A stretch of 11,849 bases of DNA from Methanobacteriota archaeon (lineage in GTDB: Archaea; Methanobacteriota; Methanobacteria; Methanobacteriales; Methanobacteriaceae), in the NCBI GenBank assembly GCA_023440975.1, contig JAEZRD010000032.1:1-11849 (forward strand). The letters run 5' to 3'. The notes beneath the pieces are model-generated. The model made no database searches. It worked only from the letters and a program-made list of their open reading frames with translations, and was not told where the DNA came from. A program made the position numbers and the translations under genes. Shown here one piece after another: positions 5,723 to 11,849 of the stretch; within the stretch, counting starts at the first letter, position 1, and the number at the start of each line of letters is the position of its first letter.

Positions 5723-6003
5723 ATAGTACTATAATATTCTATAAAATCATCAGATTCTGGTGTTTCTGCAAATTGATTAATAAAATCATGTAAATCCTTG
5801 ACAAACTCTTTTTTACGTTTATCTTTATCTGTAATTTTACTATAATCCTTTTTTACAGATAAAGTCATTAAAAGATTATCAGTTTCTAATTCTAATTCAG
5901 GATAATCTGAAGTGTCTAATAATCCTAATTCATCCAAATCATCCAAATCCAAATCCAGATTATCTATATCCAATATAGCTTCTTTATTATCTTTTTCATC
6001 CAT
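5719..6003 (-). CDS. Small acidic protein, unknown function
   Basis: This 94-residue protein is unrecognised. Residues 1-45 are extremely rich in Asp, Glu and Leu with a repetitive LDIDNLDLDLDDLDELG character. Residues 50-70 are Lys/Asp mixed (KKDYSKITDKDKRKKEF), and the end is a short helix-like acidic region (FVKDLHDFINQF, then ESDDFIEYY). No cysteines or membrane segment occur. Such alternating acidic/aliphatic stretches often act as flexible binding tails, which is only a suggestion. The start is supported by GGGGAT about eight bases upstream of ATG. It lies 46 bases after hmgA on the same strand and could share its transcript, although a T10 run lies between. Its TAA stop shares a TTAA with the stop of the convergent TatD gene. 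Confidence 0.75.
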   Translation of the reverse strand: MDEKDNKEAILDIDNLDLDLDDLDELGLLDTSDYPELELETDNLLMTLSVKKDYSKITDKDKRKKEFVKDLHDFINQFAETPESDDFIEYYSTI

Positions 6004-6022
6004 ACAATTATCCCCATTTTTT

Positions 6023-6032
6023 AAAAAAAAAA
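6023..6032 (-). terminator. T10 run between hmgA and the acidic-protein gene
   Basis: A ten-base T run on the minus strand follows the hmgA stop by 17 bases. It could end hmgA transcripts wholly or partly before the small downstream gene. Confidence 0.35.
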
Positions 6033-6049
6033 TATTTGGATTATTTTTT

Positions 6050-7252
6050 TTATCTTCCTAATTGTTGATGAGCACGTGCTAGGTGTCCTGCTGCTAATGC
6101 TCCCATAAGAGATAATTCTCCAGCCATAACTGTGGAAACTATAACTTCGGCTAATTCATGAACATTATCAAATCCTGCTACTCCTAAAATGTTTAAACTT
6201 TCTTGAGCAGTTTCTAATCTAGTTCCTCCACCTACAGTTGCAATTGGTAAATCTGGCATGTTTATACTGAAGTATAAATCTCCATTACGATTTTCTGCAT
6301 GTGTAATACCTAATGATCCTTCAGTTACATGAGCAGCATCTTGTCCAGTTGCCAAAAATATTGCTGCCACCATATTCGCATAATGAGCATTAAAAGCCAT
6401 TGTCCCTGACACTGCACTTCCAAGTAAATTTTTAGCAATATTTACTTCAACTATTGCTTCTGCTGTAGTCTTAAGCTTTTTTTCTACAATTTCTTCAGGT
6501 AAAATAATATCTGCAACTACAGTTTTACCTCTTCCTTCAATTAAGTTCATGTTAGAAGGTTTTTTATCTACACACACGTTTCCACTTAACGCAATATGTT
6601 TTGCATTAGTTTCTTCAGATAATAGTTTTAAAACTTTTTCTGTAGCTATTGTAACCATATTCATACCCATACTGTCACCAGTACTGTATACAAATCTTGG
6701 ATAAACATATGACCCAACAATAAGTATTGGATCTATTTTTAATAATTTACCATGACTAGTTGTTGATTCAGCTATTTCTTTAACTCTTGTGAAGTTTTCT
6801 TCAAACCATTCTTTAACTTTAATAGCATCTAATGAATTTTCAGTTTTAATTACTGGTGCACGTGTCATTTTATCACTAATGACTCTAGCATTACATCCAC
6901 CAGCTGCACTTATTGCACTTGCTCCTCTATTTACACTTGCAAGTAAAGCTCCTTCACTTGTAGCTAAAGGAACATAATACTCTTTTAATCCGTTTTCACC
7001 ATTTACTTTTAATGGTCCAACTACTCCTATTGGTATTTGAATAGTTCCTATAGGATTTTCAATATTTTTCTTCATAGCTTGATTCATATCTAAAGTATAA
7101 GAACCAATATTTGTTAAATCAGAACTAGTTTTAGTAGCTATAAATTCTCGTCTAATATCTAAAGCTTCTGTAGCATCTTTAGTATATTTGTCTATTTGGT
7201 AAAGTTTCATTTCACCATTCAATAATTTTTGAATGATTTCTTCTTTTTCCAT
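6050..7252 (-). CDS. hmgA: 3-hydroxy-3-methylglutaryl-CoA reductase (class I)
   Basis: The enzyme reduces HMG-CoA to mevalonate with two NADPH, the committed step to archaeal isoprenoid lipids. The 400 residues match a class I catalytic domain without a membrane anchor. Motifs in order are ENPIGTIQIPIGVVGP (65-80), TSEGALLASVNRG (98-110, catalytic E100), the NADPH-site DSMGMNM (193-199), DKKPSNMNLIEGRGK (229-243, catalytic K230), GTMAFNAHYAN (283-293), GQDAAH (303-308, catalytic D305), GGGTRLETAQ (341-350) and the C-terminal LARAH with H395. These correspond to E559, K691, D767 and H866 of the human enzyme. A TTG at 7261 would add three residues but lies within the ribosome site GGATTGAT (7257-7264), which stands four bases before ATG at 7252, so ATG is chosen. 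The gene lies 59 bases after sucD on the same strand. It looks complete and functional. Confidence 0.98.
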   Translation of the reverse strand: MEKEEIIQKLLNGEMKLYQIDKYTKDATEALDIRREFIATKTSSDLTNIGSYTLDMNQAMKKNIENPIGTIQIPIGVVGPLKVNGENGLKEYYVPLATSEGALLASVNRGASAISAAGGCNARVISDKMTRAPVIKTENSLDAIKVKEWFEENFTRVKEIAESTTSHGKLLKIDPILIVGSYVYPRFVYSTGDSMGMNMVTIATEKVLKLLSEETNAKHIALSGNVCVDKKPSNMNLIEGRGKTVVADIILPEEIVEKKLKTTAEAIVEVNIAKNLLGSAVSGTMAFNAHYANMVAAIFLATGQDAAHVTEGSLGITHAENRNGDLYFSINMPDLPIATVGGGTRLETAQESLNILGVAGFDNVHELAEVIVSTVMAGELSLMGALAAGHLARAHQQLGR

Positions 7253-7256
7253 TATT

Positions 7257-7264
7257 ATCAATCC
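7257..7264 (-). promoter_or_regulatory. Ribosome binding site deciding the hmgA ATG start
   Basis: GGATTGAT on the minus strand, close to GGAGGTGAT, ends four bases before the ATG at 7252 and contains the competing TTG. Confidence 0.6.
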
Positions 7265-7272
7265 AAATTAAT

Positions 7273-7310
7273 AAAAAAAAATTAGTTTAAAAAGAGAGAT
7301 TTTAAAATCT
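7273..7310 (-). terminator. Palindrome and T runs between sucD and hmgA
   Basis: A perfect 14-base palindrome, AGATTTTAAAATCT (7297-7310), begins right after the sucD stop, followed on the minus strand by CTCTCTTTTT and a nine-T run. It may end or attenuate sucD transcripts. The stem would be short, so this is tentative. Confidence 0.4.
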
Positions 7311-7311
7311 T

Positions 7312-8172
7312 TTATTTTGCTCTTTTTAATAATTCAACAATTTCTGAAGGTTTTCTTGCAACTTCAACCCCTACATCATTAAATGCTTTGATTTTTGTTG
7401 CAGCAGTTCCAGAATCTCCTTCGATAATTGCTCCTGCATGACCCATACGTTTTCCTGGAGGTGCAGTTAATCCTGCTATAAATCCTACTACGGGTTTAGT
7501 TATATTATCTTTTATATATGCAGCAGCTTTTTCTTCAGCACTTCCACCAATTTCTCCAATTAAAACAATTTGATCAGTGTCTGGATCATCTTCAAACATT
7601 TGGAGAATATCTGTGTAATTAGTTCCAATGACAGGGTCTCCCCCTACACCTAAACAAGTACTTTGTCCGATTCCGGCATTTGTTAATTGTGATGCTATTT
7701 CATAAGTTAATGTTCCACTACGACTTATTACTCCAACATTACCTGGTGTGAAAATGTGTGTAGGCATAATACCTAATTTTCCTATTCCTGGTGATATTAT
7801 TCCTGGTGTGTTTGGACCTATAACAACTTTTCCTTTACGTTTTGCATATTCCATTATTTGTATACTATCATGGACGGGAATATGTTCGGTTATTATAATT
7901 ACAACATCCATATATCTTATGGATTCAAAAGCTGCATCTTTTGCAAAAGGACCTGGTACGAAGATGATACTAGTATTTAAATCTTGATTTTCAGTAGCTT
8001 CTTCTATACTATCATAAATTGGCACACCTAATAATTCTTGTCCACCTTTACCTGGTGTAACCCCTGCCAAAATATTTGTATTATAATCTAACATTTGTTC
8101 AGTGTGAAAAGAACCTTGTTTACCGGTTATTCCTTGAACTAATGCTTTTGTATCTTTATTTAATAATATCAT
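7312..8172 (-). CDS. sucD: Succinate-CoA ligase (ADP-forming), alpha subunit
   Basis: With a beta subunit, this subunit interconverts succinate, CoA and ATP with succinyl-CoA. In methanogens this feeds 2-oxoglutarate synthesis through the incomplete reductive TCA route. The 286 residues match the full family length. They show the CoA-binding Rossmann start GITGKQGSFHTEQM (14-27), TPGKGG (39-44), GPNTPGIISPG (119-129), SRSGTLTYEIA (150-160), GVGGDPVIGT (175-184), GEIGG (206-210) and GHAGAIIEG (244-252), where H245 is the phosphohistidine equivalent to E. coli H246. AGAGGT precedes the ATG by about ten bases. The beta subunit gene (sucC) is not in this window, so the two subunits are encoded apart or at a distance. 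hmgA follows on the same strand; no metabolic link between them is evident. Confidence 0.97.
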   Translation of the reverse strand: MILLNKDTKALVQGITGKQGSFHTEQMLDYNTNILAGVTPGKGGQELLGVPIYDSIEEATENQDLNTSIIFVPGPFAKDAAFESIRYMDVVIIITEHIPVHDSIQIMEYAKRKGKVVIGPNTPGIISPGIGKLGIMPTHIFTPGNVGVISRSGTLTYEIASQLTNAGIGQSTCLGVGGDPVIGTNYTDILQMFEDDPDTDQIVLIGEIGGSAEEKAAAYIKDNITKPVVGFIAGLTAPPGKRMGHAGAIIEGDSGTAATKIKAFNDVGVEVARKPSEIVELLKRAK

Positions 8173-8244
8173 AAATAATTTACCTCTTGTAAAATTTTTA
8201 AATTATTATAAAGTTCTTATAAAATTATTATTATTAATAAAGTT

Positions 8245-8260
8245 TATGATTTTAATCATA
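8245..8260. promoter_or_regulatory. Inverted repeat upstream of sucD, possible operator
   Basis: TATGATT-TT-AATCATA is a perfect 7-base inverted repeat with a two-base spacer, located 73-88 bases before the sucD ATG in the only sizeable gap nearby. Its position suits an upstream regulator site, but such AT-rich repeats arise often by chance. Confidence 0.3.
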
Positions 8261-8284
8261 TTAAAAGTTTTTTAAATTAAATTA

Positions 8285-8337
8285 TTATTAAAAAAGAGCA
8301 AAAATAATATAAGAAAATAAATAAAAATTGGATAAAA
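8285..8337 (-). terminator. T-rich region after the 240-residue gene
   Basis: Beginning at the stop of the gene ending at 8339, the minus strand has repeated T5-T6 runs and no coding potential, consistent with transcript ends before the sucD promoter region. Confidence 0.4.
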
Positions 8338-8338
8338 T

Positions 8339-9061
8339 TTATTTAAGAATTCGAGTTTTGTTTTCAAATGGAACTGCTAAATCTATTATGTTACCATTCA
8401 TAAAAGCAGTTGCAGAAATAATTACACTACCAGGTATGACATTACATGGAGTGTGACGTTTAACAAGGTAAGTATTTTTACATCCAAGTGCAGCACCTAT
8501 CATTGCACTGCTTATAACTCCAACTTGTTCTAAGTTATTTACTGTTGCAACAACTACAGGATCATCGGTCTCATTACTTACAAATCCAACACCTGGAATT
8601 TCATTAGTTTCATTTTGAATTAATGAAACATCAGTACAGGCTTTAATCCCTTTTGCTGCTTCAATAGAACTTTCAGCAACATGAGCAACAAATGATTCTC
8701 CTCCATAAGTATCAAAGTGTAAGATTATAGCATCGGGAAGGCAATTTTTATTAATATTTGCTGTTGCATATGAAATTCCTTCACCTGCTTCTTCTAAAGT
8801 TTCACCTATTCCTGCAATATCTCCTATGTCCTCAGCATTATCTTTTAAAATATTTACTATTTCTTTGTTTATTTTTGGTAAATCTTCATCTTTAACAAAA
8901 GCAGATATTACTACATCATCTCCAGTAATATTAGTTAATGCTGCTTTAACTGCACCCATTTTTGTTAATTTGGGAATATCTTTTTCAAGATTTTTTATTA
9001 AATTTTCACTACAGGATACATCATTATTAGATATATCTGCACCTATACATATTACTTTCAT
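8339..9061 (-). CDS. Conserved-looking protein of unknown function (240 residues)
   Basis: I do not recognise this family. The start MKVICIGADISNND looks like a beta strand and turn. The protein is acidic in its first 100 residues, then has compact motifs that look structurally important: DIAGIGETLEEAGEGISYAT (81-100), ILHFDTYGGESFVAHVAES (113-131), CTDVSLIQNETNEIPGVGF (142-160) and KRHTPCNVIPGSVIIS (201-216). Cysteines are at 5, 17, 107, 142, 194 and 206. No membrane segment or signal is seen, so it should be cytoplasmic. The glycine-rich alternation resembles a small-molecule-binding alpha/beta enzyme, but that is a guess. A TTG at 9070 could add three residues; ATG at 9061 is chosen because TTTGAT overlaps the TTG and lies four bases before the ATG. 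The broken kinase gene ends 21 bases upstream on the same strand, so they may share a transcript. Confidence 0.8.
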   Translation of the reverse strand: MKVICIGADISNNDVSCSENLIKNLEKDIPKLTKMGAVKAALTNITGDDVVISAFVKDEDLPKINKEIVNILKDNAEDIGDIAGIGETLEEAGEGISYATANINKNCLPDAIILHFDTYGGESFVAHVAESSIEAAKGIKACTDVSLIQNETNEIPGVGFVSNETDDPVVVATVNNLEQVGVISSAMIGAALGCKNTYLVKRHTPCNVIPGSVIISATAFMNGNIIDLAVPFENKTRILK

Positions 9062-9082
9062 AAGAATCAAATCATTAATTGG

Positions 9083-9529
9083 TTATTTTTTAAATTTCAG
9101 TTCTATTCCAAATCCTTTTACATTTAGTAAGGTTAATTCTGCTTCTAATTGATTTGTTAAACTATTGATTATTAAGAAACCTAAACTTTTATCATGATAA
9201 AAGTCAACATCTTCAGGCAACCCTATTCCATCATCATATGATTTAAGTATTATATCTTCATCTTTAACTTTTAAGGTTAAATAAAAGTTTCCTTTATCCT
9301 TATTTGGAAATGCATATTTAATTGTGTTTAATGCAACTTCATTAACAAGTAAACCTAAAGGTATGCTTTTTTTCATTTCTACTTCTACATCCTCAATATC
9401 CAAATGAGTATTTATATACCCATTTGTATAATTATTAAATAAATTATTCATTCCTTCAGTAAGGAATGATTTAAGATTTACTGATGAAATATCAGAGGAG
9501 TTATAAACTTCTTCATGAGTTAATGCCAT
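9083..9529 (-). CDS. Histidine kinase ATPase domain, C-terminal part of broken kinase
   Basis: This frame encodes 148 residues of a HATPase_c domain: the N-box LLVNEVALNTIKYAFPN (N63, E64), the G1 box YDDGIGLPEDV (D100), a G2-like KSLGFLIINSL (114-124) and the ending KGFGIELKF. Its first residues, MALTHEEVYNSSD, are the normal continuation of a HisKA_2 dimerisation domain (family pattern 'MALIHEKLYQS'), not a natural protein start. The frame is the same as the upstream part and the two are separated only by the amber codon at 9578-9580 and 16 sense codons. No good ribosome site precedes the ATG at 9529 (only AGAGAT about 11 bases before). So this is best read as the second half of one gene. 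If translated alone it would be an ATPase domain without sensor or phospho-acceptor. Confidence 0.85.
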   Translation of the reverse strand: MALTHEEVYNSSDISSVNLKSFLTEGMNNLFNNYTNGYINTHLDIEDVEVEMKKSIPLGLLVNEVALNTIKYAFPNKDKGNFYLTLKVKDEDIILKSYDDGIGLPEDVDFYHDKSLGFLIINSLTNQLEAELTLLNVKGFGIELKFKK

Positions 9530-9577
9530 TGTTTGAATACAATCTCTAGTATCTTCCGCAATACTTAATGGATTTTC

Positions 9578-9580
9578 CTA
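9578..9580 (-). other. In-frame amber codon splitting the kinase gene (9083-11284)
   Basis: Reading 11284 to 9083 in one frame gives 733 residues interrupted only by TAG at codon 569. The frame passes ...NLDLRYN, TAG, ENPLSIAEDTRDCIQTMALTHEE..., which is the ordinary HisKA_2 sequence on both sides. There is no frameshift or deletion. One base change (for example from AAG or CAG) would explain it. Either the gene is a recent pseudogene, or the base is a sequencing error, or the codon is read through. The annotation of the whole span depends on this single codon. Confidence 0.9.
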
Positions 9581-11284
9581 ATTATAACGTAAATCTAAAT
9601 TTAATAAACTAATGATTAATTGTAGATTGTTTTTTACTCTATGATGAACTTCTTGAAGTAGTATTTTTCTATCTTTAGATAATTCTATTAATTTTTCTTC
9701 ACGATTATACCTTTCAGTTGCATCATTTATAAAAGTAACAAAGGATTCTAAATCCCCATTTTCATTGAATTTAGTAGCTCGAACATTACCCTCAAGAATC
9801 TTACGTTCACCATTAGGAGTGGTTATAATACGAACTTTATGTAAATTTGGAGCATCCGGAGTCAATTCACCTAAACGTTCAACAAACATTCCTTTTTCTT
9901 CAGGAATAACAAATTCTTCAATTAAATCAATATCTCCAGGATAATCCTCAGGACTAATCTCCAAAATATGATAAATCTCAGAAGTCCAAGAATACTTACC
10001 ATCCTCAAAAGTACCAATCACAATCTTACTAATATCCTGAATAACATCCAAATTACGTTGAAGATCTAAAGCAGATTGTTTAGCTAAAGTTTCTTCTGTT
10101 ATGTCTCGGGTAAATCCTATTCTAGCATATTCTCTCCTATTAGCTGGTTTTAATTTTATAACAGTTTTTAAAATTTTAATGTTTCCTTTAGCTGTTTTTA
10201 CTTTATACTCAAAGCTTCTTATTGGATTTTCTTCATTTAATCCTGCCACATTATTTGAAATGATTTTTTTATCCTCAGGTATACAGTATTTAAATAAAAT
10301 ATTTGATTGTTTTTCTGAAGAGTAATTTTCATGAGGAATTTCAAGTATTGTGCATATTTCATCAGTCCAGTGAAATCCTTCTTTATCTTCATAAGAATAT
10401 GCGGTTTTACTCATTTCTTGAATATCTTCTAAGTGATTATTAAGATCTGAAAGTTCTTCTTTTGATTCTTTCAAGTCAGTTACATCTAAAAAGGTTATTA
10501 AAATTATTTCCCTATTAATAGGACGTATATGAATAGTGAACCATTTGAGTTCTCCTTCTTTTGTTGTGATTTGTATTTCAGCATCATTTGCATGCATTTT
10601 TTGATTAAATATATTATTAACTGCATCACGTATACTATTAATTTTTGGTGTGAAATTGTAAAAATTAGTTATTAGATTATCTAATCCAATATCATTTAAT
10701 TCATCAATAGAATATCCTAATGAATCTATTAAAACTTGATTTATACGGGTAATATTTCCATTATTATCAATGTACAATGATGGGAATTTTGATTCTTGGA
10801 ATATTTTTTCTCTTTTTTCATGTTCTAAATAGTAATCTGTTACATCTTTAGTGCAAATATACACATAATCTCCTTGTTTAATAAAGAATTGTTCTTTTAC
10901 AGATAATAAATAATTGTTTTCATATATTTTGAAACCTCCATCTACTCGTAAGTTTTCTTTATATACATATTTTAAAATGAGAAATAGGTTTAAATCTTTA
11001 AACTTAGGGAATGATTTTTCAAGTAAATGTCCTACTAAATTAAAATTTTGTTGTTTTCCCATATTCCACAGGGAGTTACTTTTATAAATAAAAAGGTAAT
11101 CATTGATTTCATCTATTGGTTTTAAAATATCAATACTGTAATCTATATTGTCAAATAAACTTTTAAGTGGATATTCTTCAACTTCTTGGTAAATTGGTGT
11201 ATTTTCTAAAATGTCTTCAAGATTTTCAATTTCTAATCTTCCTGAAAATCCAGGCATGTTAGATTTAAAAACTAAAGTATACAT
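9578..11284 (-). CDS. PAS sensor histidine kinase, N-terminal part ending at amber codon
   Basis: The 568 residues before the stop form a multi-PAS input region and the phospho-acceptor helix. Residues 41-155 form a PAS-like module with DILKPIDEIND, shared with the protein at the left edge. Residues 162-275 are a second PAS (SLYIDNNGNITRINQVLIDSLGY, ending FLDVTDLKE). Residues 286-400 and 413-525 are two similar PAS_3-type modules marked by HWTDEICTILEI and SWTSEIYHILEI. Residues 540-568 begin a HisKA_2 domain, LLQEVHHRVKNNLQLIISLLNL, with acceptor H547/H548. No membrane helix is seen, so it should be a cytoplasmic sensor. The ATPase half follows past the amber codon. The ATG has no clear ribosome site, and the TATA box lies only about 27 bases upstream, so the message may be nearly leaderless. 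The fourth PAS module has a different codon style from the rest. As it stands, the product would lack kinase activity. Confidence 0.88.
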   Translation of the reverse strand: MYTLVFKSNMPGFSGRLEIENLEDILENTPIYQEVEEYPLKSLFDNIDYSIDILKPIDEINDYLFIYKSNSLWNMGKQQNFNLVGHLLEKSFPKFKDLNLFLILKYVYKENLRVDGGFKIYENNYLLSVKEQFFIKQGDYVYICTKDVTDYYLEHEKREKIFQESKFPSLYIDNNGNITRINQVLIDSLGYSIDELNDIGLDNLITNFYNFTPKINSIRDAVNNIFNQKMHANDAEIQITTKEGELKWFTIHIRPINREIILITFLDVTDLKESKEELSDLNNHLEDIQEMSKTAYSYEDKEGFHWTDEICTILEIPHENYSSEKQSNILFKYCIPEDKKIISNNVAGLNEENPIRSFEYKVKTAKGNIKILKTVIKLKPANRREYARIGFTRDITEETLAKQSALDLQRNLDVIQDISKIVIGTFEDGKYSWTSEIYHILEISPEDYPGDIDLIEEFVIPEEKGMFVERLGELTPDAPNLHKVRIITTPNGERKILEGNVRATKFNENGDLESFVTFINDATERYNREEKLIELSKDRKILLQEVHHRVKNNLQLIISLLNLDLRYN

Positions 11285-11310
11285 TTTTTTGGCTCTGAAT
11301 TTTTATTATT

Positions 11311-11319
11311 ATATATGTT
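11311..11319 (-). promoter_or_regulatory. TATA box of the PAS kinase gene
   Basis: The minus strand reads AACATATATAATAAT here, with the ATATAT core at 11311-11319. The predicted start, about 22-26 bases downstream, falls within a few bases of the ATG at 11284, implying a very short or absent leader. Confidence 0.45.
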
Positions 11320-11381
11320 TATTAAAATAGTGAATAAATGTTTTGTTAATTAAATTATGTTTTAAAATAAAAACTTAATTT

Positions 11382-11389
11382 AAAAAAAA
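11382..11389 (-). terminator. T8 terminator after the ACT-domain gene
   Basis: An eight-T run on the minus strand 18 bases past the stop at 11408, in a non-coding gap of 123 bases before the kinase gene, is a likely transcript end. Confidence 0.5.
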
Positions 11390-11407
11390 TGGTGGGGAAA
11401 ATGATTT

Positions 11408-11848
11408 TTATAAGTTATAAACTTCTTCAGCAGGTACAATTATAACATTATTTTCTTCTAATTTTTCAATTAAGTTTTCAAGATTATTAGTATATAAGAG
11501 AAGTATTGCTTTTTCAGATTTTTCATGTGTGAAAGCATATAAATAATCAAGGTTCATACTATTATCTTGCACAATTTTTAATATTTTACTTAAACCTCCA
11601 GGAGTATCATCTAATTGAACTCCCACAACAGGAGTGACTTTTACAGTAAAATTATTATTTTCTAAACATTCTTTACCCTTCTCAGGATTATTTACAACTA
11701 ATCTTAAAATACCAAAATCAGAAGTATCCGCTAAACTTAAAGCCCTGATATTAATATCTGATTGAGCTAAAACATCTAATGCTTTATATAAACGTCCTGT
11801 TTTATTTTCTAAAAATATACTTAATTGATTAATCATTTTATCTGACAT
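11408..11848 (-). CDS. Tandem ACT-domain protein, probable amino-acid sensor
   Basis: The 146 residues form two ACT domains in tandem. The first is about 5-68 (INQLSIFLENKTGRLYKALDVL, then INIRALSLADTSDFGILRLVV) and the second about 72-140 (VVGVQLDDTPGGLSKILKIV, then NLDYLYAFTHEKSEKAILLLY). The 'ENKxGRL' and 'DDTPGGL' turns are where ACT domains usually bind small ligands such as amino acids. No catalytic domain is attached. In many archaea and anaerobic bacteria such stand-alone proteins lie beside a phenylacetate-CoA ligase-like gene; that neighbour, if present, would be beyond the right edge. The ATG at 11848 is one base from the window end, so its ribosome site and any longer start cannot be seen. 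An ATG at 11836 (MINQLS) matches the start I would expect for homologues, but no ribosome site stands before it here, so I kept 11848. Confidence 0.92.
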   Translation of the reverse strand: MSDKMINQLSIFLENKTGRLYKALDVLAQSDINIRALSLADTSDFGILRLVVNNPEKGKECLENNNFTVKVTPVVGVQLDDTPGGLSKILKIVQDNSMNLDYLYAFTHEKSEKAILLLYTNNLENLIEKLEENNVIIVPAEEVYNL

Positions 11849-11849
11849 T

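Noticed and set aside
6789..6977. Plus-strand open frame of 62 codons inside hmgA
   Set aside because: It lies antisense to a fully conserved enzyme, has no ribosome site or recognisable product, and follows from the codon pattern of the real gene.
7748..7987. Plus-strand open frame of 79 codons inside sucD
   Set aside because: Antisense shadow of a well-conserved gene; the translation resembles no protein.
8826..9152. Plus-strand open frame of 108 codons across 8339-9061 and the kinase 3' end
   Set aside because: Antisense to two coding regions and crossing their boundary, with no ribosome site; explained by the low density of stops on the opposite strand.
9578..9580. Pyrrolysine insertion at the amber codon
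   Set aside because: No downstream insertion element or pyl gene is visible, the family position is not a catalytic residue, and TAG ends another gene here at 1656-1658. Kept only as an unlikely alternative.
10101..10325. Plus-strand open frame of 74 codons inside the kinase gene
   Set aside because: Antisense shadow within the PAS region; hydrophobic translation typical of reversed coding DNA.

Overview
The window is strongly AT-rich archaeal DNA. An archaeal L40e ribosomal protein, an archaeal Tsr3, a class I HMG-CoA reductase (the isoprenoid-lipid enzyme), a DUF116 protein, a HisKA_2-type PAS histidine kinase, Shine-Dalgarno (SD) sites resembling GGAGGTGAT and TTTATATA-type promoter boxes all fit a methanogen of the order Methanobacteriales. 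Methanosphaera or Methanobrevibacter is my best guess. That is inferred from protein resemblance and composition, not from a search.

Layout. Positions 1-582 (minus) hold the N-terminal part of a PAS-domain sensor protein that runs off the left edge. Next on the minus strand are rpl40e (769-915), the rRNA-modification enzyme Tsr3 (1084-1608) and two membrane-anchored surface-type proteins (1656-2303 and 2423-3106). The second has a cytoplasmic zinc ribbon and a Ser-rich stalk. A divergent intergenic region at about 3107-3286 switches to four plus-strand genes: a 51-residue zinc ribbon, a small DUF2124-like protein, a DUF116 membrane protein and a TatD-type metal hydrolase, the last two tightly linked. 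The TatD gene converges on a small acidic protein gene, and their stop codons overlap in one TTAA. The remaining genes are on the minus strand. In transcription order (right to left) they are a two-ACT-domain protein, a PAS sensor kinase broken by an in-frame amber codon, an unrecognised 240-residue protein, sucD (succinyl-CoA synthetase alpha), hmgA and the acidic protein.

How the genes relate. Most of the window is housekeeping: translation (L40e, Tsr3), lipid precursor synthesis (HmgA) and the partial TCA branch (SucD; no beta subunit here). Two PAS sensor proteins, one at each end, share the same N-terminal module and look like members of an expanded family. No gap between genes exceeds 300 bases. 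I see no tRNA, rRNA, CRISPR array, insertion sequence or phage gene.

The most notable points are the amber codon separating the phospho-acceptor and ATPase halves of the kinase, a patch of different codon style inside the same gene, similar codon style through Tsr3, and a few small or unrecognised proteins. I did not find a clearly new multi-gene system.
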